DNA of 64,000 nt, taken from the NCBI GenBank assembly GCA_963714255.1, contig CAVQNU010000027.1, positions 124,001-188,000 on the forward strand, in the 5' to 3' direction. A model generated the notes under the pieces. It ran no database searches. It had not been told where the DNA came from and saw nothing but the letters and a program-made list of their open reading frames with translations. The stretch comes from Rhodovastum sp963714255. Its GTDB lineage: Bacteria; Pseudomonadota; Alphaproteobacteria; Acetobacterales; Acetobacteraceae. The position numbers and the translations under genes were made by a program. Shown here piece after piece: positions 8,488 to 16,717 of the stretch; position 1 is the stretch's first letter; each line of letters opens with the position of its first letter.

Positions 8488-9677
8488 CGCGGCGGGCCGG
8501 GACGCTCGAAGCGGGCGCGGTCGGCCGGCAGCAGGCGCACCTTGACGTGGATCGCCTGCTCGCCGTCGTCGCGGCCGATCACCTCGCCGTGCTCATACAG
8601 CCAGGCGAGGCGGGCGCCGTCACCGGGCGGGATGGCGTAATCGGCCACCTGCATGCCGGCGGCGATGCGGGCGTCGATCGCCTCGCGCAGGGCGGGCAGG
8701 CCTTCGCCGGTGATGGCGGACACCGCCACCAGGCCGGGGCGCAGCGGCACATGATCGACGCCGCCGAGCAAGTCGGCCTTGTTGAGCACTTCCAGCGTGC
8801 GGTCGGGCCAGGCTTCGTCCAGCGTGCCGTCGGCGACCATGCCGTCGAGCACCGACACCACATCGGCGCGCTGCGAGGCCGAGTCGGGGTGGGCGGCGTC
8901 GCGGATATGCAGGATCACGTCGGCTTCCGACACTTCCTCCAGGGTGGCGCGGAAGGCGGCCACCAACTCGGTCGGCAGTTCGCTGATGAAGCCCACCGTG
9001 TCGGACAGAATGGCGCGGCGGCCGGAGGGCAGGCGCAGGCCGCGCATGGTGGGATCAAGCGTCGCAAAAAGCTGGTCGCGCGCGGTGACCTCGGCGCCGG
9101 TCATGGCGTTGAACAGGGTGGATTTGCCCGCATTGGTGTAGCCGACCAGCGCCACCACCGGAAACGGCACCCGGCGGCGGGCGCTGCGGTGCAGGCCGCG
9201 GGTGCGGCGCACCTGCTCCAGCTCGCGCTTGAGCCGGACGATGCGGTCGCCGATCAGGCGGCGGTCTGCCTCGATCTGGGTCTCGCCGGGGCCGCCGAGG
9301 AAGCCGAAGCCGCCGCGCTGGCGCTCAAGGTGGGTCCAGGAGCGGACGAGGCGGGAGCGCTGGTATTCCAGATGCGCCAGTTCGACCTGCAGCGCGCCTT
9401 CCTTGGTGGCGGCGCGCTCGCCGAAGATATCGAGGATCAGGCCGGTGCGGTCGATAACCTTGCAGTTCCAGGCCTTCTCCAGGTTGCGTTGCTGCACCGG
9501 CGACAATTGGGCATCGACGACGGCCACCGCGACCCCGGCGGCGGCCAGAACCTCGCCTTGCGCCGCGGCCTGGCCCTCGCCCAGCAGGGTCGCCGGGCGG
9601 CGGGCGCGCAGCGGCAGGATGGCGCTGTGCACCACCACCAGGCCGATCGAGGCGGTCAGGCCGACCGCCTCGGCCAA
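8484..9677 (-). CDS. hflX: GTPase HflX
   Basis: This ribosome-associated GTPase splits stalled 70S ribosomes. Counted from the TTG at 9677, the glycine-rich linker GGFGFLGGPGETQIE is near 122-136, the P-loop GYTNAGKST at 179-187, the G3 block DTVGFISELP follows, and NKAD supplies G4. The conserved frame clearly extends upstream of 9677 with AAVILPWEKP, typical of HflX N-termini, but I find no ATG, GTG or TTG in that extension before it enters hfq. The true start is therefore unresolved and the coordinates are a minimum. It sits directly downstream of hfq, as in many proteobacteria. Confidence 0.9.
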   Translation of the reverse strand: MAEAVGLTASIGLVVVHSAILPLRARRPATLLGEGQAAAQGEVLAAAGVAVAVVDAQLSPVQQRNLEKAWNCKVIDRTGLILDIFGERAATKEGALQVELAHLEYQRSRLVRSWTHLERQRGGFGFLGGPGETQIEADRRLIGDRIVRLKRELEQVRRTRGLHRSARRRVPFPVVALVGYTNAGKSTLFNAMTGAEVTARDQLFATLDPTMRGLRLPSGRRAILSDTVGFISELPTELVAAFRATLEEVSEADVILHIRDAAHPDSASQRADVVSVLDGMVADGTLDEAWPDRTLEVLNKADLLGGVDHVPLRPGLVAVSAITGEGLPALREAIDARIAAGMQVADYAIPPGDGARLAWLYEHGEVIGRDDGEQAIHVKVRLLPADRARFERPGPPR

Positions 9678-9780
9678 GCGGGCTTCGGCGGCACGCGAGG
9701 TGTCGGCGCCGGCGGCGGGCTTTTCCCAGGGGAGGATGACGGCGGCGCGGGTCGGCGCCGCCGTTCCGTTGCGCGGCTGG

Positions 9781-10077
9781 TCAGTCGGCTCGGGCAGAGA
9801 CTGTCTCCCGCTGCGGCAGGGTGAGGGTGCTGCCGGCCGTTTCCTTGACGCCGTCGAACAGCTGGATGGGCGCGCCCGGCATCACGGTGCTGATGGCGTG
9901 CTTATAGACGAGCTGGGTATGCCCGTCACGCCGCAACAGCACGGAGAAATTGTCGAACCAGGTGATGATGCCCTGGAGCTTGACGCCGTTCACCAGGAAG
10001 ACGGTGACGGGCGTCTTGTTCTTGCGCACATGGTTCAGAAAGACGTCCTGAACGTTCTGCGATTTTTCGTTGGCCAC
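9781..10077 (-). CDS. hfq: RNA chaperone Hfq
   Basis: This 98-residue Sm-like hexameric protein pairs small RNAs with mRNAs. The Sm1 region reads NVQDVFLNHVRKNKTPVTVF and is followed by LVNGVKLQGIITWFDNF. The Sm2 motif YKHAISTVMP is intact. The C-terminal tail is short, as in alphaproteobacteria. I chose the GTG at 10077 because AAGAAGGA precedes it at good spacing and the family N-terminus aligns there; the frame stays open upstream without likeness to Hfq. It is the first gene of the hfq-hflX-phosphatase operon. Confidence 0.95.
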   Translation of the reverse strand: MANEKSQNVQDVFLNHVRKNKTPVTVFLVNGVKLQGIITWFDNFSVLLRRDGHTQLVYKHAISTVMPGAPIQLFDGVKETAGSTLTLPQRETVSARAD

Positions 10078-10656
10078 GACGCGATCCTTCTTCTTTTTAC
10101 TGGCTCCGGATCCTTCCGGAGCCTGGTTAAGCCGACGCCGCGTGCGTGGCTTGGCTGCGCGCGGCGACACAAGTACTGCCGCAAATGCCCGCCCGCGCGC
10201 GGCAACCGCGTTGCGCGGGCATAGGCACCCTAGGCTCGCAGGCCCGGGAACACCCCGCGACCCTGCAAGACGGCACCGCCCACGCCATGCAGCCGCGCAA
10301 GCAAACTGCATGTCCATAGACGTGTTACACTTATATCATATGTCACGGCGCATTGACACGCTGCTCGTTGGCGGGAATGGCGGAAGCAAGCAAGGCCAGG
10401 GCTCTGCCCTGGACCCGCCAGGGACCGGGAGGCCCCTGGACCCCGCTACTTTAGACAGTTGCTCTGCGAGGGGGGTGAGGCGGTGAGCCGGTTCACTGCC
10501 TCACCCCCTCGCAGAGCAACTGTCTCAAAAGGAATGGGTTCCAAGGGTCTCTCGGCCCTTGGCGGGGTCCAGGGGCAGAGCCCCTGGCCTTGCTTGCGTC
10601 CGCCGATTGCCCCGCCGCCGCCGGATAGCTGCCGGGCGCGCCATGCGGGGCTGCGG
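10078..10656. other. intergenic region upstream of hfq, mostly repeat
   Basis: About 580 bases without a credible gene. The right half is the large nested palindrome 10386-10597. The left part, next to hfq, should carry the hfq promoter; an A/T-richer patch (around 10320-10345, ending TTATATCATATG) stands out there, but I cannot assign -35 and -10 boxes with confidence. Confidence 0.5.
10386..10597. repeat. palindromic repeat with a second inverted repeat nested inside (copy C)
   Basis: Outer arms GCAAGCAAGGCC (10386-10397) and GGCCTTGCTTGC (10586-10597) enclose the usual CCAGGGG hairpins. At the centre, where other copies have only a short TTAAG junction, sits an unrelated inverted repeat: 10453-10481 (AGACAGTTGCTCTGCGAG...) pairs with 10498-10525 with one bulged G. 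It lies downstream of the phosphopantetheinyl transferase and upstream of hfq. Confidence 0.85.
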
Positions 10657-11466
10657 TCACCACGTGAGGCCGGCAGCGGCGTCAAACCCAGCGGGGTCAA
10701 GTTCCCGCCAAACAATGTCCAGGCCCTCCCCCTGTCCGCGCAGGCCGATCGCGGCGAGGAAACCCCGATGCACCCTACGCTGGGCGAACCACCAGTCCTG
10801 CGCGCGCCCGGGCAGTTCGGGCGCGAAGGAAATGGCGGGGGGATCAACGCGGAACCAGAAGCTGGACAGGTCCTGGGTGAGCCCCTTGCCGGTCGCCTTG
10901 ATGAACGCCTCCTTCAGCGTCCACAGGCGGAAAAACCCCTCGGGCCGGGCGGTCTCGGGCAACGAGTCAAGCCAGGCGATCTCCTCGCCGGTGAAATAGC
11001 GGCGGGCAACTTCCATGGGAGCACGCCGGGCGGCCGGCTCGAGGTCGAAGCCCAGGGGCAGGCCCGGGACGGAAGCCACCGCCACGCCGACCAGACCGTT
11101 CGTGTGGGACAGGTTGAAGGCAAGGCCGGCGGGGCCCCCGTTCAGCTGGGCCTCCGGCTTGCCGTGCGCACCGGGGGCGAAGGCGAAGGCGGCGGCCGGG
11201 GCCGCGGCGGCAGCCGCCAGCGCGGCACGGGCCAGGGCGTGCGCGGCAATGAAGGTGATACGGCTGTGGGCGAACACGAAACGGTCGGCGCGGGCGCGCT
11301 CGGCGGCGTCGAGCACCGCAGCCCAGGGGGCGACGGTGTCCTCGTCCAGGCCCGCCGTGGTCATGGTCCAGACCCGCACCGCCCCGGCCGGCACGGCGCG
11401 GGCGTTGCCGGGTTCGCGCATCGGGGCGAGAATAGGCCGATGCGACAGGACGCGAAACGCCGCCAT
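10657..11466 (-). CDS. 4'-phosphopantetheinyl transferase (Sfp/AcpS superfamily)
   Basis: This 269-residue protein transfers the phosphopantetheine arm of CoA to a carrier-protein serine. It shows GKPEA, FNLSHT, GFDLE (Mg2+ ligands) and WTLKEAFIKATGKGL, the Sfp-type signature, in order, followed by a Sfp-like C-terminal domain. Sfp-type enzymes usually serve secondary or lipid-related carrier proteins. The small acyl carrier protein at 29.6 kb in this window is a possible client (inference). Start may be 11466 or the ATG at 11421. It is divergent from the metallophosphoesterase 20 bases away. Confidence 0.88.
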   Translation of the reverse strand: MAAFRVLSHRPILAPMREPGNARAVPAGAVRVWTMTTAGLDEDTVAPWAAVLDAAERARADRFVFAHSRITFIAAHALARAALAAAAAAPAAAFAFAPGAHGKPEAQLNGGPAGLAFNLSHTNGLVGVAVASVPGLPLGFDLEPAARRAPMEVARRYFTGEEIAWLDSLPETARPEGFFRLWTLKEAFIKATGKGLTQDLSSFWFRVDPPAISFAPELPGRAQDWWFAQRRVHRGFLAAIGLRGQGEGLDIVWRELDPAGFDAAAGLTW

Positions 11467-11486
11467 CCGGGCAGCCGGGCGGCACC

Positions 11487-12305
11487 ATGAAACTATGGGC
11501 GATCAGCGACCTGCATCTGGCGGCGGAAAGCAACCGCGCCGCTCTGCGCGCTTTGCCGGCGCGGCCCGGGGACTGGCTGATCGTCGCCGGCGACGTGTGC
11601 GAGTCGCTGACGCTGTTCGCCGAGGCGATGGCATTCCTGGCCAGCCGCTTCGCCCGCGTGCTGTGGGCGCCCGGAAACCATGAGCTCTGGCTGACCGGCC
11701 GCGACGGCGGGCCGGTCAGCAGCGCGGAAAAATACGCCGCCCTGGTGGCAGCGGCACGGCACGCGGGCGTGGACACGCCGGAAGACCCGTACCCGCGCTG
11801 GCCCGCCGGCGCGGTCGTGGTGGCGCCGCTGTTCACCAGCTTCGACTATAGTTTCCGCCCGCACGGGGTGGCGCGCGAGGAAGTGCTGCGCTGGGCCGCC
11901 GAAACCCGTTGCGTCAGTGCCGACGAGCGGCTGATGCGCCCGGCCCCGTTCGGCCGGATGGACGAATGGTGCGCCCAGCTTTGCGCGGCGGCCGAGCAGC
12001 GCCTGGCGCGTGAAGTGCGGCCGGATGCCGCGACCGTGCTGGTCAGCCATTACCCGCTGCGGCGCGACCTGGTGCATATTCCGCGCATTCCGCGGTTCTC
12101 CCCATGGTGCGGCAGCGTGCGCACCGAGGACTGGCCCGTCCGCTTCCGCGCCGTGGTGGCGGTGAGCGGGCATTTGCACGTGCGCCGAAGCGAGCGGCGC
12201 GGCTTCACGCGGTTCGAGGAGGTTTCGCTGGGGTATGCGCGGCAGTGGGATGCTTCGCGTGGGATGGGGGCTTATCTTCGCGATGTTACGCCGGACAGAA
12301 AGTAA
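11487..12305 (+). CDS. calcineurin-like metallophosphoesterase
   Basis: This 272-residue cytosolic protein has the dimetal phosphoesterase motifs in order: ISDLHL at the N-terminus, VAGDVCE, GNHELW, SHYPLR and GHLHVR. These build a two-metal site for phosphomonoester or phosphodiester hydrolysis; the natural substrate is unknown. The start ATG begins MKLWAISDLHL, exactly where the fold begins. Its TAA stop is immediately followed by a copy of the palindromic repeat. Confidence 0.87.
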   Translation: MKLWAISDLHLAAESNRAALRALPARPGDWLIVAGDVCESLTLFAEAMAFLASRFARVLWAPGNHELWLTGRDGGPVSSAEKYAALVAAARHAGVDTPEDPYPRWPAGAVVVAPLFTSFDYSFRPHGVAREEVLRWAAETRCVSADERLMRPAPFGRMDEWCAQLCAAAEQRLAREVRPDAATVLVSHYPLRRDLVHIPRIPRFSPWCGSVRTEDWPVRFRAVVAVSGHLHVRRSERRGFTRFEEVSLGYARQWDASRGMGAYLRDVTPDRK

Positions 12306-12362
12306 GGCCAGGGCCCTGCCCTGGACCCGCCAGGGGCCGAGAGGCCCCTGGACCCCGTTCGT
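12304..12362. repeat. palindromic repeat, single unit (copy D)
   Basis: AAGGCCAGGGCCCTGCCCTGG followed by CCAGGGGCCGAGAGGCCCCTGG gives two strong hairpins. It fills the gap between the convergent metallophosphoesterase and PH-domain genes and touches the stop codon of the first, so it probably works as a two-way terminator or 3'-end stabiliser. Confidence 0.8.
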
Positions 12363-12368
12363 TAAGGA

Positions 12369-12827
12369 TTAACGCGCGGTGATCGCGCTGCGGACCGTCA
12401 GGGGATCGGCAACGACGCGGATGGTTTCGGTGCCCTCGCCGGTCCCGTGCACGGCCAGATCGCCATATCCGAGGATACGGCCGAGGATGGACTGCTCCAC
12501 CTCGACGGACTCGATCTGGTCCAGGTTCATCTCCAGGGTGCGGCGGCGGATGACGCCGGTTTTGTAGATCAGGCGATGATCGGTGACCGCGATTTCGGTT
12601 CCCCACAAATGGAACCAGGCGCGCAGAACCAGCAGGCCACCGAGCGCCGCCAGCGCGAGTGCGATGATATCGATCGCTGTTTCTAATCTCGGCACCTGTC
12701 GCGCCGCGACAAACACGGCGGCCGCGATGGCCAGGATGATGAAGCCGTTCAGATAAGTCACCCAGTGAATGGTGACCCGCACCTTCACGCGTTCGCCGGG
12801 TTGAAGAACGTTGTCCACATAGCTCAT
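12369..12827 (-). CDS. PH-domain (bPH2-type) membrane protein
   Basis: This 152-residue protein has a pair of transmembrane helices near residues 20-60 (NGFIILAIAAAVFVAA, then ALALAALGGLLVL), followed by a bacterial PH domain with WFHLWGTEIAVTDHRLIYK and MNLDQIESVEVEQSILGRIL. These YdbS-like proteins are membrane-anchored and of unknown function. The ATG at 12827 is chosen because AAAGGGA lies upstream and MSYVDNVLQPGE matches family starts; a longer open frame to 12920 has no support. Confidence 0.82.
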   Translation of the reverse strand: MSYVDNVLQPGERVKVRVTIHWVTYLNGFIILAIAAAVFVAARQVPRLETAIDIIALALAALGGLLVLRAWFHLWGTEIAVTDHRLIYKTGVIRRRTLEMNLDQIESVEVEQSILGRILGYGDLAVHGTGEGTETIRVVADPLTVRSAITAR

Positions 12828-13041
12828 CCGCCGGTCCCTTTCCTGGCTGCCACCCGGGTCAATACAGCAAAGAGCCGGCGGGGGAAATTCCGACAGAGTG
12901 ATAAACCGCGGGCATGGCATGATTTGCGCCCTTTGGAGCGCGTACCGATCCCGCGCCGGCTGACCTTTCTCTCGAACGGCCGGCCGGATAGCGTCTGCCG
13001 CCGCAGTGGGCGTCGCTGCGCCCTATCGTTTGGAGCACCGC

Positions 13042-14319
13042 ATGGCTTGCAGGCATTGGTCGCTGGCGCGCGCCCTCGGCGCGGTGATGGTGGCGGCATC
13101 GGCAATCCCGGCCACCCATTGCACCGCCCAGGCCCAGTCGGCCGGCGGGCGCGGCGGTACCCATCCCGCAGCCACCCTGAAGCCACGGATCGATCTCAGC
13201 CAGCCCAGCGAATCCACCGACTTCACCCAGGAACTCACCCACGCAATGAACAGCCTGTACGACCAGTACCTGGCATTCAAAACCAACCTCCAGAACGACG
13301 CCCATATCGATTTCTCGATGCCCGTCTCCGTCTACGCGCAATGGGGCGCGCCGAAGGGTGGCCCGGGTGACGCCCTGCTGGTGTATTCGCCCTCGGTCAC
13401 CTGGGCGCCGTTCGCCAACACCGCGATCGGCTCGGGCGCGTTTAGTTTTTCATTCCAGAGCGACCAGTTCTGGACCCGCGCCAACACCGCTGCACGCCAG
13501 GCAAGCATGGGCCTGATCACGCCGCCGAACGACTGGGGCGTGAGCACCTACCAGTTCGCCCAGCTGACCTACACCCACACACTCCCCGGCAACTGGCTGG
13601 CCGTCGCCGTCGGGCAGTATTCTTTCGCCCAGTTCGACTCGAACCAGTACGCCGGCGATGCCCAGACCAATTTCATCAACTACGCCCTGGCGCAGAACGC
13701 GACGCAGACCTACGGCAATGCCGGCGAGGGCGCCTATGTGCAGGTTACGCCGAACAGCCATCTGCAGTTCGCCGGCGGCGCGCAGAACGCCACCGACATC
13801 ACCGGCCAGGTGCTGACCACCAGCGGCCTGCATAGCGGCCAGATCGCCGCCTTCCTGACCGCACAGTGGACACCGGCTTTTCTGGCCGGCGGCACCTATA
13901 GCCTGTTGACCTATCACCAGCCCTCGGCGCCGCTGCAACCGAGCGATTCGAAAGGGGTTTCATTCAGTGCGGCGCAAAACCTGAGCGCGAAATACGGCGT
14001 ATTCCTGCGCGTCAACAACGCCTCGGGCGAGGCCATCCCAATCGAGACATCGGTCGCGTTCGGCGGCATCGTGAACGACCCGTTCGGCCGCCAGCCTCTC
14101 GACCAGGCCGGCATCGGCATCGCCTGGGACAAGACCAACAAGGTGGTGGTCGGCAGCCCGTCGCACAGTTCGGAATTCGTCGCCGAAATGTATTATCATT
14201 ACCGGATCTTCAAGGGCTGGCACGTCACGCCGGACGTGCAGGTATATTGCAACCCGGTCGTCGCCCCGAATACGCGCGTCGCCGGCGTGTTCACGCTGCG
14301 GACCACATTTGACTTCTGA
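13042..14319 (+). CDS. outer-membrane porin, carbohydrate-selective (OprB-like)
   Basis: This 425-residue protein begins with a signal peptide (about 30 residues ending CTAQAQS) and continues as alternating short hydrophobic and aromatic strands typical of a beta-barrel (VSVYAQWG, YQFAQLTYTHTLPGNW, VAVGQYSFAQFDSN). It ends in Phe (TLRTTFDF), the outer-membrane assembly signal. The layout, with SLYDQYLAFKTNLQ ahead of the barrel, resembles OprB-type porins for sugar uptake, but the substrate is inferred. ATG 13042 has TGGAG upstream. It is divergent from the PH-domain gene. Confidence 0.75.
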   Translation: MACRHWSLARALGAVMVAASAIPATHCTAQAQSAGGRGGTHPAATLKPRIDLSQPSESTDFTQELTHAMNSLYDQYLAFKTNLQNDAHIDFSMPVSVYAQWGAPKGGPGDALLVYSPSVTWAPFANTAIGSGAFSFSFQSDQFWTRANTAARQASMGLITPPNDWGVSTYQFAQLTYTHTLPGNWLAVAVGQYSFAQFDSNQYAGDAQTNFINYALAQNATQTYGNAGEGAYVQVTPNSHLQFAGGAQNATDITGQVLTTSGLHSGQIAAFLTAQWTPAFLAGGTYSLLTYHQPSAPLQPSDSKGVSFSAAQNLSAKYGVFLRVNNASGEAIPIETSVAFGGIVNDPFGRQPLDQAGIGIAWDKTNKVVVGSPSHSSEFVAEMYYHYRIFKGWHVTPDVQVYCNPVVAPNTRVAGVFTLRTTFDF

Positions 14320-14412
14320 TTAGCGCCGTTGCGTGCGTCTCCGATCGCCATCGTCGGCCGTTGCGTCGGCCGTTGCAGGGCACGAACGCCCTAGGCAACT
14401 TTGCGACCGGTG

Positions 14413-14442
14413 TGTATGATCATTCTTACAGATTATCATACA
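14413..14442. promoter_or_regulatory. inverted repeat upstream of the TonB-dependent receptor, possible operator
   Basis: TGTATGAT (14413-14420) and ATCATACA (14435-14442) form a perfect 8-bp inverted repeat with a 14-base spacer in an A/T-rich patch of otherwise G+C-rich DNA. It ends 19 bases before the receptor start. The position suits a metal- or substrate-responsive repressor site, but it does not match a consensus I can name with confidence. Confidence 0.5.
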
Positions 14443-14461
14443 TAGCGCGGCGGAGGATGCA

Positions 14462-16705
14462 ATGCAGCGAACCCCAGCCACCGGCCATCGGCACGGGTCG
14501 CGCGGCGTCCGCATGGCGCATTGGGTGCCCTCCCTGCTCACCGGCCTTGCCCTGTCTGCCGCTGCTCCCGGCCTGCCATCGGCGCAAGCCGCCGACCCGC
14601 CACCGCAAGCCGCGGCACATACCCCGCCCGCGGACGCGGCCGCAGCCGGCGAAACCTTGCCGACCGTCGAAGTGCGCTCGCGGGTCGATCTGCTCGGAAC
14701 CGCGGAAACGGCCAGCCAGGGAACGGTCACCCAGGAGGAGATCGACCTGCGGCCCGCCTATCGCGTCGGGCAGGTGCTGGAGACGGTGCCGGGCCTGGTG
14801 GTGACCGTTCATTCCGGCGAAGGCAAAGCGAACCAGTATTTCATCCGCGGCTTCAACCTCGACCACGGCACCGATTTCGCGACCTTCGTGGACGACATGC
14901 CGGTCAATGAACCGACCCATGCGCACGGCCAGGGCTACACCGACATCCACTTTCTCATGCCCGAACTTGCCGCCGGGCTCGACTACACGAAGGGGCCATT
15001 CTATCCGAACATCGGCGATTTCGGGGCGCTGGGATCGGCCCATGTCCGGCTGCTGGACGAAATCCCCACCCAGGCGTCGGTCAGTGTCGGCACCTTGGGC
15101 GATCAGCGGATGTTCATGGGCGGCACGGCGCATTTCGACAACGGCGACCGGTTGCTCGGCGCGCTGGCGGTCGGACATTACAACGGTCCGTGGACGAACC
15201 CCGACGCGTATCAGAGCTACAACGGCACCGCCCGCTACACCCACGGCGATCAGAGCAACGGCTTCGACCTCACCGCCATGGCCTACCGCGGCACCGGCAA
15301 CTTCACGACCGACCAGCCGGTCAGCGCGTTTCAGGACGGGCTGATCAGCCGCTACGGCTCGCTCGATCCGACCGATGGCGACTATGGCGAACGTTTCAGC
15401 CTGTCGGGCCATGATTACGTCAGCGGCGACGACTGGAAGGTCACCACCAGCGCCTTTGCCATCCACTCACGGCTGACCCTGTGGAACGACTTCACCCACT
15501 TCCTGGTCGATCCGGTGCACGGCGACCAGGAACAGCAGGACGAGAACCGCACCACCGCCGGCGGCCAGATCGTCTATCAGCGCTTCGACACCCTCGCCGG
15601 CCTTCCCACCGAAACCAATGTCGGTCTGTGGGGGCGCTATGACACCGAATACATCGACCGCCGCCACACCGAGGCGCGGGTGGTGCTGCCGGACTGCCCG
15701 GGCGCCTCGACGCCCGAGCTCGTCGCGGCGACCGAGGGCCGCTACGTGTGCAACGCCGACCAGGTGAGCCTCGGCGATGTCGCCCTTTGGGCGAGCAACA
15801 CCATGCACTGGCTGCCCTGGTTGCGCACCGTCGCCGGCCTGCGGCTGGAAGAAGCGAGCGGCACGGACCACAGCGAGGTGACCGGATACACCGGCAACAT
15901 CTCGCAGTTCCTGCCCCTGCCGAGCGGCAGTCTGGTGTTCGGACCTTGGGAGAAGACCGAACTTTACCTCAGCGCCGGCCAGGGATTCCACAGCAACGAT
16001 CTGCGCGGGGTACTTGGCACCGTGCCGACGCTGGGCGTGCCCAATCCGAACCAGGCGACGCCGCTGCTGACCAAGATCACCAGCGAGGAGGTCGGCATCC
16101 GCAGCGACATCCTGCCCTCGACCTCGTTCACCGCCGCGGTGTTTCGTGAGTATTTCGCATCATTCCTGACCTACGACGCCGATGTCGGCCAGAACGATGC
16201 CGGCCCGCCGGCGGAGCTTGACGGCATCGAACTCTCGGCCCAGGTCAGGCCGTGCGACTGGCTCGAGCTCAATGGCGATGTGAATTTCACCCATAGCCGC
16301 TACCGCACCAACAATCTTATTCAGTATGGCCTGGTTGAGCCGTACAACGGCGGTCTGTTCATTCCCAACGCGCCTGCCTTCATCGCCTCCTTCGGCGCGA
16401 TCTGGGATCATATCGGTCCCTGGTTCGGCGGCGTCGAACTGCGCTGGCTTGGCGCCCAGCCGCTCGTGTCGGACAACTCCCTGCGAACCCAGGGGTACAA
16501 GGAGGTGAACCTTGAGGTCGGCTACAAGTTCAGCGAGCATCTCAAGCTCCGGCTGAGCATTTTCAACCTGTTCAACACCAGCGGGGCGGCATCGCAATAC
16601 GCTTACGCGTATCAGGTTAGTCCGACGGCATCGCCGGAATTCGGCGCGACCTATCACCCGCTGGAGCCGTTATCGGCGCGACTGACGCTGACGGCCCTGT
16701 TCTGA
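14462..16705 (+). CDS. TonB-dependent outer-membrane receptor
   Basis: This 747-residue outer-membrane active transporter starts with a signal sequence ending about residue 43. A plug domain follows (LPTVEVRSRVDLLG, then QVLETVPGLVVTVHSGEG, YFIRGFNLDHGTDF and VDDMPVNEPTHAHGQGYTD). The rest is a 22-strand-type barrel ending in Phe (LSARLTLTALF). The plug belongs to a broad group of receptors without a defined ligand. CGGAGG lies 5 bases ahead of the ATG. The receptor is followed 12 bases later by its own TonB, and an operator-like palindrome precedes it, so the two likely form one regulated uptake operon. Confidence 0.9.
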   Translation: MQRTPATGHRHGSRGVRMAHWVPSLLTGLALSAAAPGLPSAQAADPPPQAAAHTPPADAAAAGETLPTVEVRSRVDLLGTAETASQGTVTQEEIDLRPAYRVGQVLETVPGLVVTVHSGEGKANQYFIRGFNLDHGTDFATFVDDMPVNEPTHAHGQGYTDIHFLMPELAAGLDYTKGPFYPNIGDFGALGSAHVRLLDEIPTQASVSVGTLGDQRMFMGGTAHFDNGDRLLGALAVGHYNGPWTNPDAYQSYNGTARYTHGDQSNGFDLTAMAYRGTGNFTTDQPVSAFQDGLISRYGSLDPTDGDYGERFSLSGHDYVSGDDWKVTTSAFAIHSRLTLWNDFTHFLVDPVHGDQEQQDENRTTAGGQIVYQRFDTLAGLPTETNVGLWGRYDTEYIDRRHTEARVVLPDCPGASTPELVAATEGRYVCNADQVSLGDVALWASNTMHWLPWLRTVAGLRLEEASGTDHSEVTGYTGNISQFLPLPSGSLVFGPWEKTELYLSAGQGFHSNDLRGVLGTVPTLGVPNPNQATPLLTKITSEEVGIRSDILPSTSFTAAVFREYFASFLTYDADVGQNDAGPPAELDGIELSAQVRPCDWLELNGDVNFTHSRYRTNNLIQYGLVEPYNGGLFIPNAPAFIASFGAIWDHIGPWFGGVELRWLGAQPLVSDNSLRTQGYKEVNLEVGYKFSEHLKLRLSIFNLFNTSGAASQYAYAYQVSPTASPEFGATYHPLEPLSARLTLTALF

Positions 16706-16717
16706 GAGGATCGGAAT

